From: DASZVB01 sp036272055
GTDB lineage: Bacteria; Myxococcota_A; Polyangia; Polyangiales; Polyangiaceae
Length of the DNA: 64,000 nt
Reading direction: 5' to 3'
NCBI GenBank assembly: GCA_036272055.1
Contig: DATAZL010000063.1
Span: forward strand, 98,168 to 162,167
Shown: one piece after another, positions 41,723 to 50,061 of the stretch
Numbering within the stretch: position 1 is the stretch's first letter
How the letters are laid out: each line of letters opens with the position of its first letter
The notes under the pieces: generated by a model
What the model saw: the letters and a program-made list of their open reading frames with translations, nothing else
Told to the model about the DNA's origin: nothing
Database searches by the model: none
Program-made: the position numbers and the translations under genes

Positions 41723-44700
41723 GTGAGCGACCCAGCGGAAGAAGACGCAAGGCACGTCGGCGCTACGACACTCGAGTCGAGGATCGAGTCGAAGAACGCA
41801 CCGAAGCTCGAATCGGTGAACGGGCGCTACGCCATCGGCGAGCTCCTCGGCGAGGGCGGCATGGCGGCCGTCTACAGGGCGACCGATCTCGCGACGGGCC
41901 GAGAGGTCGCGCTGAAGCAGTTCACGCTGCCGAAGGACGACCGCCACTACGACGAATCGGCGAGCCTCTTCGAGCACGAGTTTCTCACGCTCGCCCAGCT
42001 CTCGCACCCGCGCATCATCGAGGTGTACGACTATTCCGTCGCCGAGACGGGGCCGTACTACACGATGGAGCTCATCGACGGCGGTGATCTCCGCGAGCGG
42101 AATCGGATGCCGTGGCGTGACGCCTGCGGCGTCATCTACGACGTCTGTTCGTCACTCGCGCTGATTCATTCGCGGAGGCTCGTCCATCGCGACGTGAGCC
42201 CGCGCAACATCCGCTGCAGCCAGGATGGCCAGGCGAAGCTCATCGACTTCGGTGCGCTCGTCCCGATGGGCCCCGGTGACATCATCGTGGGCACGCCGCA
42301 GTTCGTCGCGCCGGAGGTGGTCTACCGCTCTGTGCTCGACGCGCGCACCGATCTCTTCTCGCTCGGCGCGACGCTCTATTACACGCTCACCGGCCGCGTC
42401 CCTTACCCGGTCAAGACGTTCCAGCAGCTCTTCGAAGCCTGGGAGATCAAGCCACAGGCGCCGTCGCGTCTGATCGAGGGGATCCCCGAGGCGCTCGACG
42501 CCCTCGTGCTGTCTCTCCTCAGCACCGAGCCGGCGAGCCGCCCGCACAGCGCGTTCGAGGTCATGCAGCGCCTCGCGGCCATCGCCGGCCTCGTGCGCGT
42601 CGAGCCGGAGAGCGTATCGCGGGCATATCTCTCGACGCCCACCATGGTCGGCCGCGACGCGCTCATGACGACGATCGATCGCGAGCTCGCGCGGGCCTTC
42701 GCCGGCCGCGGGCGCGGCGTGCTCATCCAGGCGGCCGCGGGGCTCGGACGTTCACGGGTGCTCGACGCGACCGCGCTCGCCGCGAAGGCGCAGGGCACGA
42801 CGGTCCTCCGCGCGCACGGCGGCGCCACGACGAACGAGGGCTTCAAGGTCGCGAGCCTGCTCGTCGAGCATCTCGCCGCGGCGTCGCCGGACATCGCGCT
42901 CGCAGCCGCTCATGCCGAGGGCGTCGCGCATCTACTCTTCGACGCCTCGAGCGCGGGGTCGCGCGGCCCCGTCGGTCGGCTCGCGGTGAAGGACCTCACC
43001 GCGACGGACGTGTCACGGGTCGAGCTCCAGAGCGCGCTCGGGCGATGGTTTCTCACCGTCAGCGACCACATGCCCCTCGCCATCGCGGTGGACGATCTGC
43101 ACCGGGTGGACGAGCCGTCGATCGCGCTCCTCGCCGCGCTTGCGAGCCAGGCGGATCGACGGCGCCTTCTGCTCGTCGCGACCGCCGAGCAAGGGGCGGA
43201 GCCGGCCGATCGAACGGCCTTCGCCGTCTTCCGGCAGAACAGCACGCGGCTCTCGCTCTCGCCACTCGAGCGCGGCGACGTCGAACAGCTCCTCACGTCG
43301 GCTTTCGGCGACGTCCCGAACGTCCGCTACCTCACGGAGTGCATCCACGCGGTCGCCCGCGGCAACCCGCGCGCGTCGATGGACCTCGCCCAGCACCTCG
43401 TCGACGAGGGGCTCGTGCGTTACGAGGGCGGCGCCTGGACGTTGCCCGCACACCTCGACCCGTCGGCTCTTCCGGCGTCGGCCGAGGCGGCGCTGAAGGC
43501 GCGCATCGCGGGCCTACCCCCGCTCGCGCGGTTCATCGCCGAGGCCCAGTCCGTCGCGACTCACGGCGCGTTCACCCGTGACGACTACGCGCGCCTCCGC
43601 GGCGATGTGCCGGCGCGTGACGTCGACGCCGCGATCGGCGAGCTCGTGTCGTCTCAGCTGGTCGTGAGCGACGGCCGCATCTACACGATCGCCAACGAGA
43701 GCTTCCGCGCCGTGATCCGTTCGGGCCTCGAACCGGCGGCGCTCGCCGAACGCCACCGTGCGCTCGTCACCATCTACGAGGGGCGCATGCCGTTCGGCGT
43801 GATCCGCCATGCGCTCGCCGCCGGTCTCGACGCGCGCGCGCTCGACGAGCTCGCGCCGTTCTTGCGCGACATGCCCGAGGTGAGCAAGCTCCTCCATTCG
43901 ACGGAGGCCGGCACGTCCGAGCACGCGGCGACCTTTGCGCGCGCCCTGACCGCAGCGGAGCGGCTCGGCAGACCGCTGCGCGAGGTCAACGAGCTACGCC
44001 GGTGGCTCGCGTCGCTCGGCGTCGTCACGGAGTACGAGTACTTCGTTCGGGGCGCGATCCCCTGGCGCGAACGGCTCGAGCTCGACTCGGGGTACCGCGA
44101 CTGGCAAGCGCAATCCGAGACGATGGACAGGGGCGAGCGCCTCGCCAACGCGATGAGGCTCGCGTACGAGCGGCACTTCGCCGCGCCCGAAGCCGAACGC
44201 GTCTTCCGGCCCGACGAGGCGATCGCCGGGCTCGTGCGCTACGTCGCGATGTCCATCGCCGTCGGCTCGAGCCGCCAGGACGTCGCTCTCGTCGATTCGC
44301 TCCCGGCCCTCCTCGAGCCGTTCGCGCCGATCAACGAGCTCGTCGACATCGTCTTCCAGAACGCGCTGGCGACGCAGGAGATCGTGTGCCGCTCGCACCC
44401 GGAGCGCGGGCGCGAGCTCTGGATTCAGGTCTTCGAGCGGCTCGGTTCGGTGACCGGCGCCGACGCGCAGTACGTCACGATCATCCGCAACGCGGTCGCT
44501 TTCGGGCTCGGGACCTGCGAGGCGTGGATGGGGATGCCGTCCGCCGTGGAGTGGGCCGACCGCCTCGACGGCGATCCGCTCCAGCGAGTGAGCGCGCTCC
44601 AGCTGAAACGGACGGTGCGCACCCAGCTCGGCGACTGGGAAGGCGCCGAACGGCTCCGCAAAGAAGCCGAGATCCTCGGCCTGCAGGCGCAGTCGCGGCA

Positions 44701-45934
44701 GATGTTCAACAACGTGCTCCAGGTCGAGGTCAACGCCTCCGCCCTGGCCGGCGATCTGACCGCGCTGAAGCAGTGCATCGATCGCGTCAAGCTCCTCGCG
44801 GAAAAAGCGCCGACCTGGATGCCCACGCTGCTCGTCGCCGAGGGGCGCTTCCAGGCCCTGTGCAGCAACTTCGAGGGCGCGCTCGCGTCCATCGAGCGCG
44901 CCCTCGCGATCACGGAGACGTCGGCCGGTCCCGCGTTCCCGATCTCGACCATCTGGTGCGGCGCGATCGCGAGCAAGATGGAAGCCTTGATGGGCCTCGA
45001 GCGCTATGCGGACGCGGAGCGTGTCGGAAAGCGAGCGCTGGAATATCGCGAGCGGCTCGAGATCGGCGTCCCCGCGCACGACATCTCGCGGAGCCTCGCG
45101 CTCGCCGAGGGTAGGCTCGGTGAGCACGCGGTAGCCGCGGCGCGTCTCTCCGCCGTCATCGAGGCCCAGCTCGCCCTCGGGATCTCCGGTCTGCGCCTCG
45201 GCGCTTCCTACGAAGCCCGCGCCCGCATCGCGATCTGGGCGAACGATCCGGCGCTGGCCGAGGAATACATGCGCCACACTGCGCGCGAGTACCGCTACGG
45301 CCAGGGCTCGGCGCTGGGTGCGCGCTACGAGCGGCTCGTGCAGGAGGCCGAGAGCGTGAGCGGTGCGCGAATGCCGCGCCTCTCGGACTTCGAGTCCGCG
45401 CACGGCACGTCGAACTCGACGTCGGCGACCGTCGTCGTCACGCAGGCGATGAAGGGCGCGGGCGGCGCCACCGAACGCGCAGAGCGCGCGCTCGACCTCC
45501 TCTGCGACGAGCGCGCGGCTGCGGTCGGCTATCTACTGCTCTTCAGAAAGGGCGACCTCAAGCTCGTCGCGACGCGCGGCGTGAAGCCGCCGCACACCGA
45601 GTTCATCGCCTTCGTGCGACGCTTCCTGGCAGAGGAGCTCTCCGAGAGCGTCGCCGCCACGCGCATCCTCGACGGCGGCGCCGCCGCCGCCGCCGCGCCG
45701 TCGTCGTTCGAGACGCACTTCACCGACTCCCTCGGGCTCACGTTTTACCCGGTCCTCCTGCGCGGTACGATCAAGAGAGAGGCGCGCTACGCCGGGGTCG
45801 TCGCCTTCGCGTATCACGGCCACCCCGAGCCGGTGGACGACCGCCTGATGCTCGCGATCTCGACGCACCTCATCGAGTCGCGCGACAGCGACGGCGTCGC
45901 CTACGGCGACTGGCAAGGCGCAGCCGGCGTCTGA
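41723..45934 (+). CDS. Large Ser/Thr protein kinase with AAA-type ATPase, TPR-like and GAF-like regions
   Basis: 1403 residues. The N-terminal Hanks kinase has the glycine loop GEGGMAAVYRA, Lys in VALKQF (K65), catalytic loop HRDVSPRN (D157; Ser where most kinases have Lys), DFG (D175) and APE as VAPEVV. An AAA/NTPase domain follows, with P-loop-like QAAAGLGRSRVLD (Arg replacing the usual Lys) and Walker B-like AIAVDDLHRVDEPS. Residues ~650-1230 are helical, TPR-like. The last ~150 (ERALDLLCDERAAAVGYLLL, LTFYPVLLRG) look like a GAF domain. This is the PknK-like architecture frequent in myxobacteria. GTG start. Confidence 0.9.
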   Translation: MSDPAEEDARHVGATTLESRIESKNAPKLESVNGRYAIGELLGEGGMAAVYRATDLATGREVALKQFTLPKDDRHYDESASLFEHEFLTLAQLSHPRIIEVYDYSVAETGPYYTMELIDGGDLRERNRMPWRDACGVIYDVCSSLALIHSRRLVHRDVSPRNIRCSQDGQAKLIDFGALVPMGPGDIIVGTPQFVAPEVVYRSVLDARTDLFSLGATLYYTLTGRVPYPVKTFQQLFEAWEIKPQAPSRLIEGIPEALDALVLSLLSTEPASRPHSAFEVMQRLAAIAGLVRVEPESVSRAYLSTPTMVGRDALMTTIDRELARAFAGRGRGVLIQAAAGLGRSRVLDATALAAKAQGTTVLRAHGGATTNEGFKVASLLVEHLAAASPDIALAAAHAEGVAHLLFDASSAGSRGPVGRLAVKDLTATDVSRVELQSALGRWFLTVSDHMPLAIAVDDLHRVDEPSIALLAALASQADRRRLLLVATAEQGAEPADRTAFAVFRQNSTRLSLSPLERGDVEQLLTSAFGDVPNVRYLTECIHAVARGNPRASMDLAQHLVDEGLVRYEGGAWTLPAHLDPSALPASAEAALKARIAGLPPLARFIAEAQSVATHGAFTRDDYARLRGDVPARDVDAAIGELVSSQLVVSDGRIYTIANESFRAVIRSGLEPAALAERHRALVTIYEGRMPFGVIRHALAAGLDARALDELAPFLRDMPEVSKLLHSTEAGTSEHAATFARALTAAERLGRPLREVNELRRWLASLGVVTEYEYFVRGAIPWRERLELDSGYRDWQAQSETMDRGERLANAMRLAYERHFAAPEAERVFRPDEAIAGLVRYVAMSIAVGSSRQDVALVDSLPALLEPFAPINELVDIVFQNALATQEIVCRSHPERGRELWIQVFERLGSVTGADAQYVTIIRNAVAFGLGTCEAWMGMPSAVEWADRLDGDPLQRVSALQLKRTVRTQLGDWEGAERLRKEAEILGLQAQSRQMFNNVLQVEVNASALAGDLTALKQCIDRVKLLAEKAPTWMPTLLVAEGRFQALCSNFEGALASIERALAITETSAGPAFPISTIWCGAIASKMEALMGLERYADAERVGKRALEYRERLEIGVPAHDISRSLALAEGRLGEHAVAAARLSAVIEAQLALGISGLRLGASYEARARIAIWANDPALAEEYMRHTAREYRYGQGSALGARYERLVQEAESVSGARMPRLSDFESAHGTSNSTSATVVVTQAMKGAGGATERAERALDLLCDERAAAVGYLLLFRKGDLKLVATRGVKPPHTEFIAFVRRFLAEELSESVAATRILDGGAAAAAAPSSFETHFTDSLGLTFYPVLLRGTIKREARYAGVVAFAYHGHPEPVDDRLMLAISTHLIESRDSDGVAYGDWQGAAGV

Positions 45935-45972
45935 CGGGCGCCCGAGGCTGTGAGGCCGGCGGACGCGCTGCT

Positions 45973-46440
45973 ATGTTCCGCGCGATGCCGCTCCCGGAAT
46001 ACGTGCGCGCGATCTGGCGAAACCCCGAGCCCGGTCGTCTGATGGGACCCGGTCACCCCGCGGGAGACTTCCTCGACGGACCGGACTGGCGCGTCGTCGA
46101 CGAGGCAGAAGGTCGTCTCATCGTGGACGTGCCGCTCGTCGAGGCCGCCAAGAACTTCCGCGGCCACCTCTTCGGCGGCTTCGCGCCGGCGTACATCGAT
46201 CTGGTGGCGCTCCGCACGGTGAGCGCCGGTCGAAGGAACGAGGCGGCCCACGGGTGGCTCCTCACGATGAACCTTCACGTCGAGTACTTCGAGCCGGTCA
46301 CGGGGCCGCGCTTCCTCATCGAGAGCCAGATCGTGAAGCGCCGGGGACGCACCATCTTCGTCGAGCTCACGTTCAAGGACACCGACGGTAAAGCACTCCT
46401 TCACGCGACGACGATGCTGCTCGAGCAACCAGCGGAGTAG
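45973..46440 (+). CDS. PaaI-type hotdog-fold thioesterase
   Basis: 155 residues. Hotdog pattern: VDVPLVEAAKNFRGHLFGGFAPAYIDLVAL (the catalytic-loop N-F-x-G-x-x-F-G-G element with Asp on the central helix) and LLTMNLHVEYFEPVTGPRFLIESQIVKRRGRTIFVELTFKD. Such enzymes hydrolyse acyl-CoA thioesters in the cytoplasm; the acyl group is not predictable. ATG 45973 or 45985. It stands 38 bp after the kinase and may be read with it. Confidence 0.85.
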   Translation: MFRAMPLPEYVRAIWRNPEPGRLMGPGHPAGDFLDGPDWRVVDEAEGRLIVDVPLVEAAKNFRGHLFGGFAPAYIDLVALRTVSAGRRNEAAHGWLLTMNLHVEYFEPVTGPRFLIESQIVKRRGRTIFVELTFKDTDGKALLHATTMLLEQPAE

Positions 46441-46860
46441 TTCCGCATCGACGCCAACCGTCGTCCCCGAGGCATCAAAGACGCGGAACTACGCGAGCGC
46501 AGCGAGCCCGCGAAGGCGGCGGGAGAGCGGTCGCGTCAGCGAGCCGCGGGGGCAAGGCCCCCGTGACTAAGCGGGGGGAGCAGTTCGCCGAAGGCGAAGC
46601 TGCGGGGGGCTGAGGCCCCCCGTGACTGAGCGGGACGTCTGCCGATTCGGCGCATCACGGAAATGACCGCTGCGACGGCAATTGACGCTCGACTCCTTCG
46701 ACGCGGGCGATGAGCGCGACGACGACGTCGCACGAAGAAAGCGCGCGTCGCGACCGTTTCAGGTGGTCGGAGCGCCGAGCGACCCTCTATCGTGTGAGGC
46801 TCGCGCTCATTCACTGGGCGCGCTCTCTTACCCTCGAAGAACCCGGTGAGGCAGGGCGAC
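46441..46860. other. 420-bp gene-free spacer
   Basis: No coding sequence is supported. The first half holds the hairpin cluster at 46546-46634. The second half (46640-46860) has no clear repeat and should carry the promoter of the VWA lipoprotein gene; TATCGT at 46787-46792 is the only weak -10 candidate seen. Confidence 0.6.
46546..46634. repeat. Cluster of three hairpins with two copies of a gcggggg-c..ggcccccgtgact(a/g)agcggg element
   Basis: Copy A (46546-46576) and copy B (46602-46634) share the layout gcgggggc-loop-gccccc followed by gtgact(a/g)agcggg. Their stems are 6 bp (46548-46562) and 7 bp (46604-46621). Between them lies TTCGCC-GAA-GGCGAA (46584-46598). The conserved single-stranded tail next to each stem is what distinguishes this from chance palindromes and makes it look like an interspersed extragenic repeat (REP-like). 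It may also terminate the thioesterase transcript. Confidence 0.65.
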
Positions 46861-48129
46861 ATGTCGACATGGAGTCCATTCCTGCGCTACGGCGCGATCG
46901 CAGCTTGCAGCGCTTCCTGCGCCTGCAGCGGCCCGAGCTCCGGCGCGAACAGCGGCAGCGGCGGCGCGACGGCGTCCGCGGGCGGAAGCGGCGTAATCGG
47001 CGCCGGCGGCGGGACGTCCATGACGGGCGGCGGCGCGCCGGCGATGAGCGGGAGCGGAGCATCCGGCGCGATCGACATGCCCCCCCCTTCCCTCTTCGTG
47101 GACGCGGGCAGCGGTGCGGGCGGCACCGACGGAGGCTGTGCCGGCATCACCGTCGCGGGAGAGACGCTCCCCCTCGACATGCTCATCCTCTACGACCGGT
47201 CGAAGTCCATGGCGTGCGAGGTGCCGGCGGGCGGCGACCGCTGGGACGCGACGAAGACGGCGCTCACGAGCTTTCTGCAGAACCAGGCCGCGGCGGGCAT
47301 CAACGTCGCGCTCACCTATTTCGGCAACACCGCACCCGACGGCGATCCTCTCGGCTCGTCGTCGTGCAATCCGTACGACTATCAAACGCCGGACGTCGAG
47401 TTCACCGCGCTGCCGGGCGGCGCGGCGGCCATCGTGAGCTCGCTCGGCGCGCACGCCGCACAGACCGACACGCCGACCGTCGCTGCCCTCACCGGCGCGC
47501 TGAATCACGCCGCATCGTGGAAGGCCGAGCACTCGTCGGACACCGTCATCGTCGTGCTCGTCACCGACGGGCAGCCCAACGCCTGCGGCGCGGGCAACCT
47601 CTCGGAGGTCGTCGACGTGGCGACGAAGGGCCTCGCGAACGCGCAGATCCCGACCTACATGGTCGGCATCCTGAGCCCGGGCAGCACCTGCTCCCTCGAT
47701 CCGAATCAGCCGAACCAGGCGGACCTCGACGCAGTGGCGAAGGCAGGCGGGACGAACGCCGCGCTCATCGTCGACACGACGAAGGACACCGGAGCCCAGC
47801 TCGTCGACACGATGAACAAGATCCGGCAAAACGCGCAGATCCCCTGCGAGTATTCGATCCCGACGCCGACCAACGGCAAGCTCGACTACGACAAGGTGAA
47901 CGTCAGCTACCTCGACCCGACCGGCGCAAAAGAGGACGTCTACTACGTCGAACAGATGTCGGCGTGCGACCCGACCAAGGGCGGCGGCTGGTACTACGAC
48001 ACCAAGCCGCCGACGCCCGCGCCGACGAAGATCCTGCTCTGCCCCTCGACGTGCTCCACCGTGACCGGGAAGTTCGGCTATCGCCTGAACGTCACGCTCG
48101 GCTGCCAGGCCCTGCGCATCCCGGCCTGA
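46861..48129 (+). CDS. VWA-domain lipoprotein with Gly/Ser-rich linker
   Basis: About 422 residues from ATG 46861. A signal peptide (YGAIAACSASCACSG) with several Cys suggests lipidation. Next is a ~70-residue Gly/Ser/Ala linker, then a von Willebrand A domain: MIDAS DRSKSM in LDMLILYDRSKSM, the TP of TDTPTVAALTGAL, and VIVVLVTDGQPNACG. The last ~110 residues (CEYSIPTPTNGKLDYDKVNV, GGGWYYD, ILLCPSTCSTV, LGCQALRIPA) recur in the convergent neighbour. Likely exposed on the outer membrane for metal-dependent adhesion. A GTG at 46846 is in frame. Confidence 0.85.
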   Translation: MSTWSPFLRYGAIAACSASCACSGPSSGANSGSGGATASAGGSGVIGAGGGTSMTGGGAPAMSGSGASGAIDMPPPSLFVDAGSGAGGTDGGCAGITVAGETLPLDMLILYDRSKSMACEVPAGGDRWDATKTALTSFLQNQAAAGINVALTYFGNTAPDGDPLGSSSCNPYDYQTPDVEFTALPGGAAAIVSSLGAHAAQTDTPTVAALTGALNHAASWKAEHSSDTVIVVLVTDGQPNACGAGNLSEVVDVATKGLANAQIPTYMVGILSPGSTCSLDPNQPNQADLDAVAKAGGTNAALIVDTTKDTGAQLVDTMNKIRQNAQIPCEYSIPTPTNGKLDYDKVNVSYLDPTGAKEDVYYVEQMSACDPTKGGGWYYDTKPPTPAPTKILLCPSTCSTVTGKFGYRLNVTLGCQALRIPA

Positions 48130-48136
48130 TAGCGGC

Positions 48137-49786
48137 TCAGCCGATCGTCGCGCAGCCGAGGACGACGTCCACCTGGACGCTCGTCCCGCTGTTGATCGAC
48201 GTGCACGTGGAGCCGCAGAGGATGATCTGCTTCGGCTGGGTGTTGCTGTCGTAATACCAGCCGCCGTCGGTCGGCGTGCAGCCCGACGCATCGCCCACGC
48301 GCTTGAGCACCTGCGGCGTCCCCATGTCGGGCGTGAGCTGGACGTTGACCTTGCCGTAATCGGCCGGGCCGCTCGGCGGCGCGGGGATCGAGTACTGACA
48401 GCCGAGCGCCGGCGAGGCGCCGATCTTCTTCATTGCCGCGAGGAAATCGCCGCCCGGGTCGGCGCTCCCGGTGTCGACGATGAGCGCCTGACCGGTGCCG
48501 CCCGCGACCGCGATCTGATTCAGCGACGTGAGCGACGCGCCGACTCCGATGACGAACGTCAGGATCGGCTGAGCGGCCGTCGCCGCGGGAGTGACGAGGT
48601 TCGTCGCGATGGCGGAGACGTTGTTCGTCGTGAAGTCGCAGTTCGTCGGCTCGCCGTCCGTCGCGAGGACGAGGATCGTCTTGTGGTCGGGGTGGTTCGC
48701 GGCCCACACCTTCGTGTAGTCGTAGCCGCCCTGTAGCGCCGGATACGTCGGCGTGCTGCCGACGGGACCATGCGCTCCGAGTGAGCTCACGATCATCGGC
48801 GCCACCCCGGGGAGCGTATCGATACCGACGTCGGGTGCGTAGTTGCCGGCCGCGCAGCTGTCCGTCTTCGAGCAGATGCCGCCGAGATGAGTCGTGCCGT
48901 TGACGAGGCCGCCGGTGCACGTCCCGAAGCTCATGCAATCGGCATCCATCGCGCAGCTCGGCGGTGCGTTGGCCGGGACGGAGAGCGGAAAATATCCGAT
49001 GCCGACGCCGAGGCCCGCGCTCGCGCCGTTCTGCACGAACGCGGTGAGCGCACCGACGATCACCGACCACTTCGAGCCGCCGGTGACGTTGTCATTCATC
49101 GAGCCCGACTGATCGAACACGATGTACATGTCGAGCGGGATCTTCTTCGGCTTCACGGAGGTTCCGGCGCACTTGCATCCACCGTTCAGACACTCGGTGT
49201 CCCCACAGCTCAGGCGACAGGCGCCGCAGTTGCCCGTGTCGTTCGTGAGGTTCGCCTCGCACCCGTCGTCGGTCTTCTCGTTGCAGTCGCCGAAGCCGGC
49301 GGCGCAGCCGTAGTGACACTCGCCGACGAAGCAGTACGGCGTCGCGTTGGGCGCCCCCGGGCAGGCGTGGCCGCACGCGCCACAGTTCATGGCGTCCGTC
49401 TCGAGGTTCGCCTCGCAGCCGTCGGACATCGTCCCGTTGCAGTCGACGTACGTCGCGTTGCAGACCGCGGGATGTCCGCCCGCGCCCTGTGCGCCGCCGG
49501 CCCCCGCTGCGGGCGAGCCGCCCTGGGCCGTCCCGCCACCGGAAGACGGCGGGGTGATGGTGCCGGTTCCGCCGGTGGGCGGCACGGTGGACGCACCACC
49601 CGGCGGGATCTGGGTCATTGCGCCGGAGCCGCCCGCGCCGGAAATCGTGGTCGTTCCGCCGGCCGAGGTGGTCGGTAACAGCCCGCCTGAGCCGCCCTGG
49701 CCGGCCCCGGCTGCGCTGTTCGCCGAGCTACAGCCTGCGGCGGCCGTAACTGCGAGGAGTAACAGAAGCGGCGAGCGGACGTTCAC
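48137..49786 (-). CDS. VWA-domain lipoprotein with Cys-rich repeats (paralogue of the convergent gene)
   Basis: About 549 residues from GTG 49786, which has GGAGG nine bases upstream. The signal peptide SPLLLLLAVTAAAGCSS gives a predicted lipoprotein. A Gly/Thr/Pro-rich linker leads to two Cys-rich units, DGCEANLETDAMNCGACGHAC and DGCEANLTNDTGNCGACRLSC. The VWA domain follows: MIDAS DQSGSM in MYIVFDQSGSM, STPTYPALQGG, and ILVLATDGEPTNCD. The C-terminus (CQYSIPAPPSGPADYGKVNV, GGWYYD, IILCGSTCTSI, LGCATIG) matches its convergent partner. Stops are seven bases apart. Confidence 0.87.
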   Translation of the reverse strand: MNVRSPLLLLLAVTAAAGCSSANSAAGAGQGGSGGLLPTTSAGGTTTISGAGGSGAMTQIPPGGASTVPPTGGTGTITPPSSGGGTAQGGSPAAGAGGAQGAGGHPAVCNATYVDCNGTMSDGCEANLETDAMNCGACGHACPGAPNATPYCFVGECHYGCAAGFGDCNEKTDDGCEANLTNDTGNCGACRLSCGDTECLNGGCKCAGTSVKPKKIPLDMYIVFDQSGSMNDNVTGGSKWSVIVGALTAFVQNGASAGLGVGIGYFPLSVPANAPPSCAMDADCMSFGTCTGGLVNGTTHLGGICSKTDSCAAGNYAPDVGIDTLPGVAPMIVSSLGAHGPVGSTPTYPALQGGYDYTKVWAANHPDHKTILVLATDGEPTNCDFTTNNVSAIATNLVTPAATAAQPILTFVIGVGASLTSLNQIAVAGGTGQALIVDTGSADPGGDFLAAMKKIGASPALGCQYSIPAPPSGPADYGKVNVQLTPDMGTPQVLKRVGDASGCTPTDGGWYYDSNTQPKQIILCGSTCTSINSGTSVQVDVVLGCATIG

Positions 49787-49918
49787 CCGTAGATCCCTCC
49801 GAGCATTCGCGTCGTACTCTCTTCCAGCGTACCCTCGACCGCAAGGATGGGTCGTGGGGGCGCCATTTTCTCTTCGCACAGCAACCGATCCGGCAACTCG
49901 GTTTGCCGCATTGCGGAC

Positions 49919-49936
49919 AGCGGCCGAGGGGCCGCT
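49919..49936. other. Perfect 7-bp stem in the divergent spacer before the sensory island
   Basis: AGCGGCC-GAGG-GGCCGCT. The 275-bp spacer 49787-50061 separates the minus-strand VWA gene from the first histidine kinase and must contain both promoters. Apart from this hairpin and a GC-rich run to 49980, nothing else was recognised. Confidence 0.3.
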
Positions 49937-50061
49937 CGGGCAGCGCTTATCCCACCCCGGCGCCGGCCGTACTGGTGCGGGCACCCTACGCTTTTCCGGG
50001 GAAGCTGGTCGATGAGCGCACGCTCCAGGACGGTCGGAGACCGAGACGAGGATCATCGCGG

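Noticed and set aside
46536..46862. Minus-strand frame of 108 codons in the 46.4-46.9 kb spacer
   Set aside because: It reads through the hairpin cluster, is Arg-rich and shows no coding bias.
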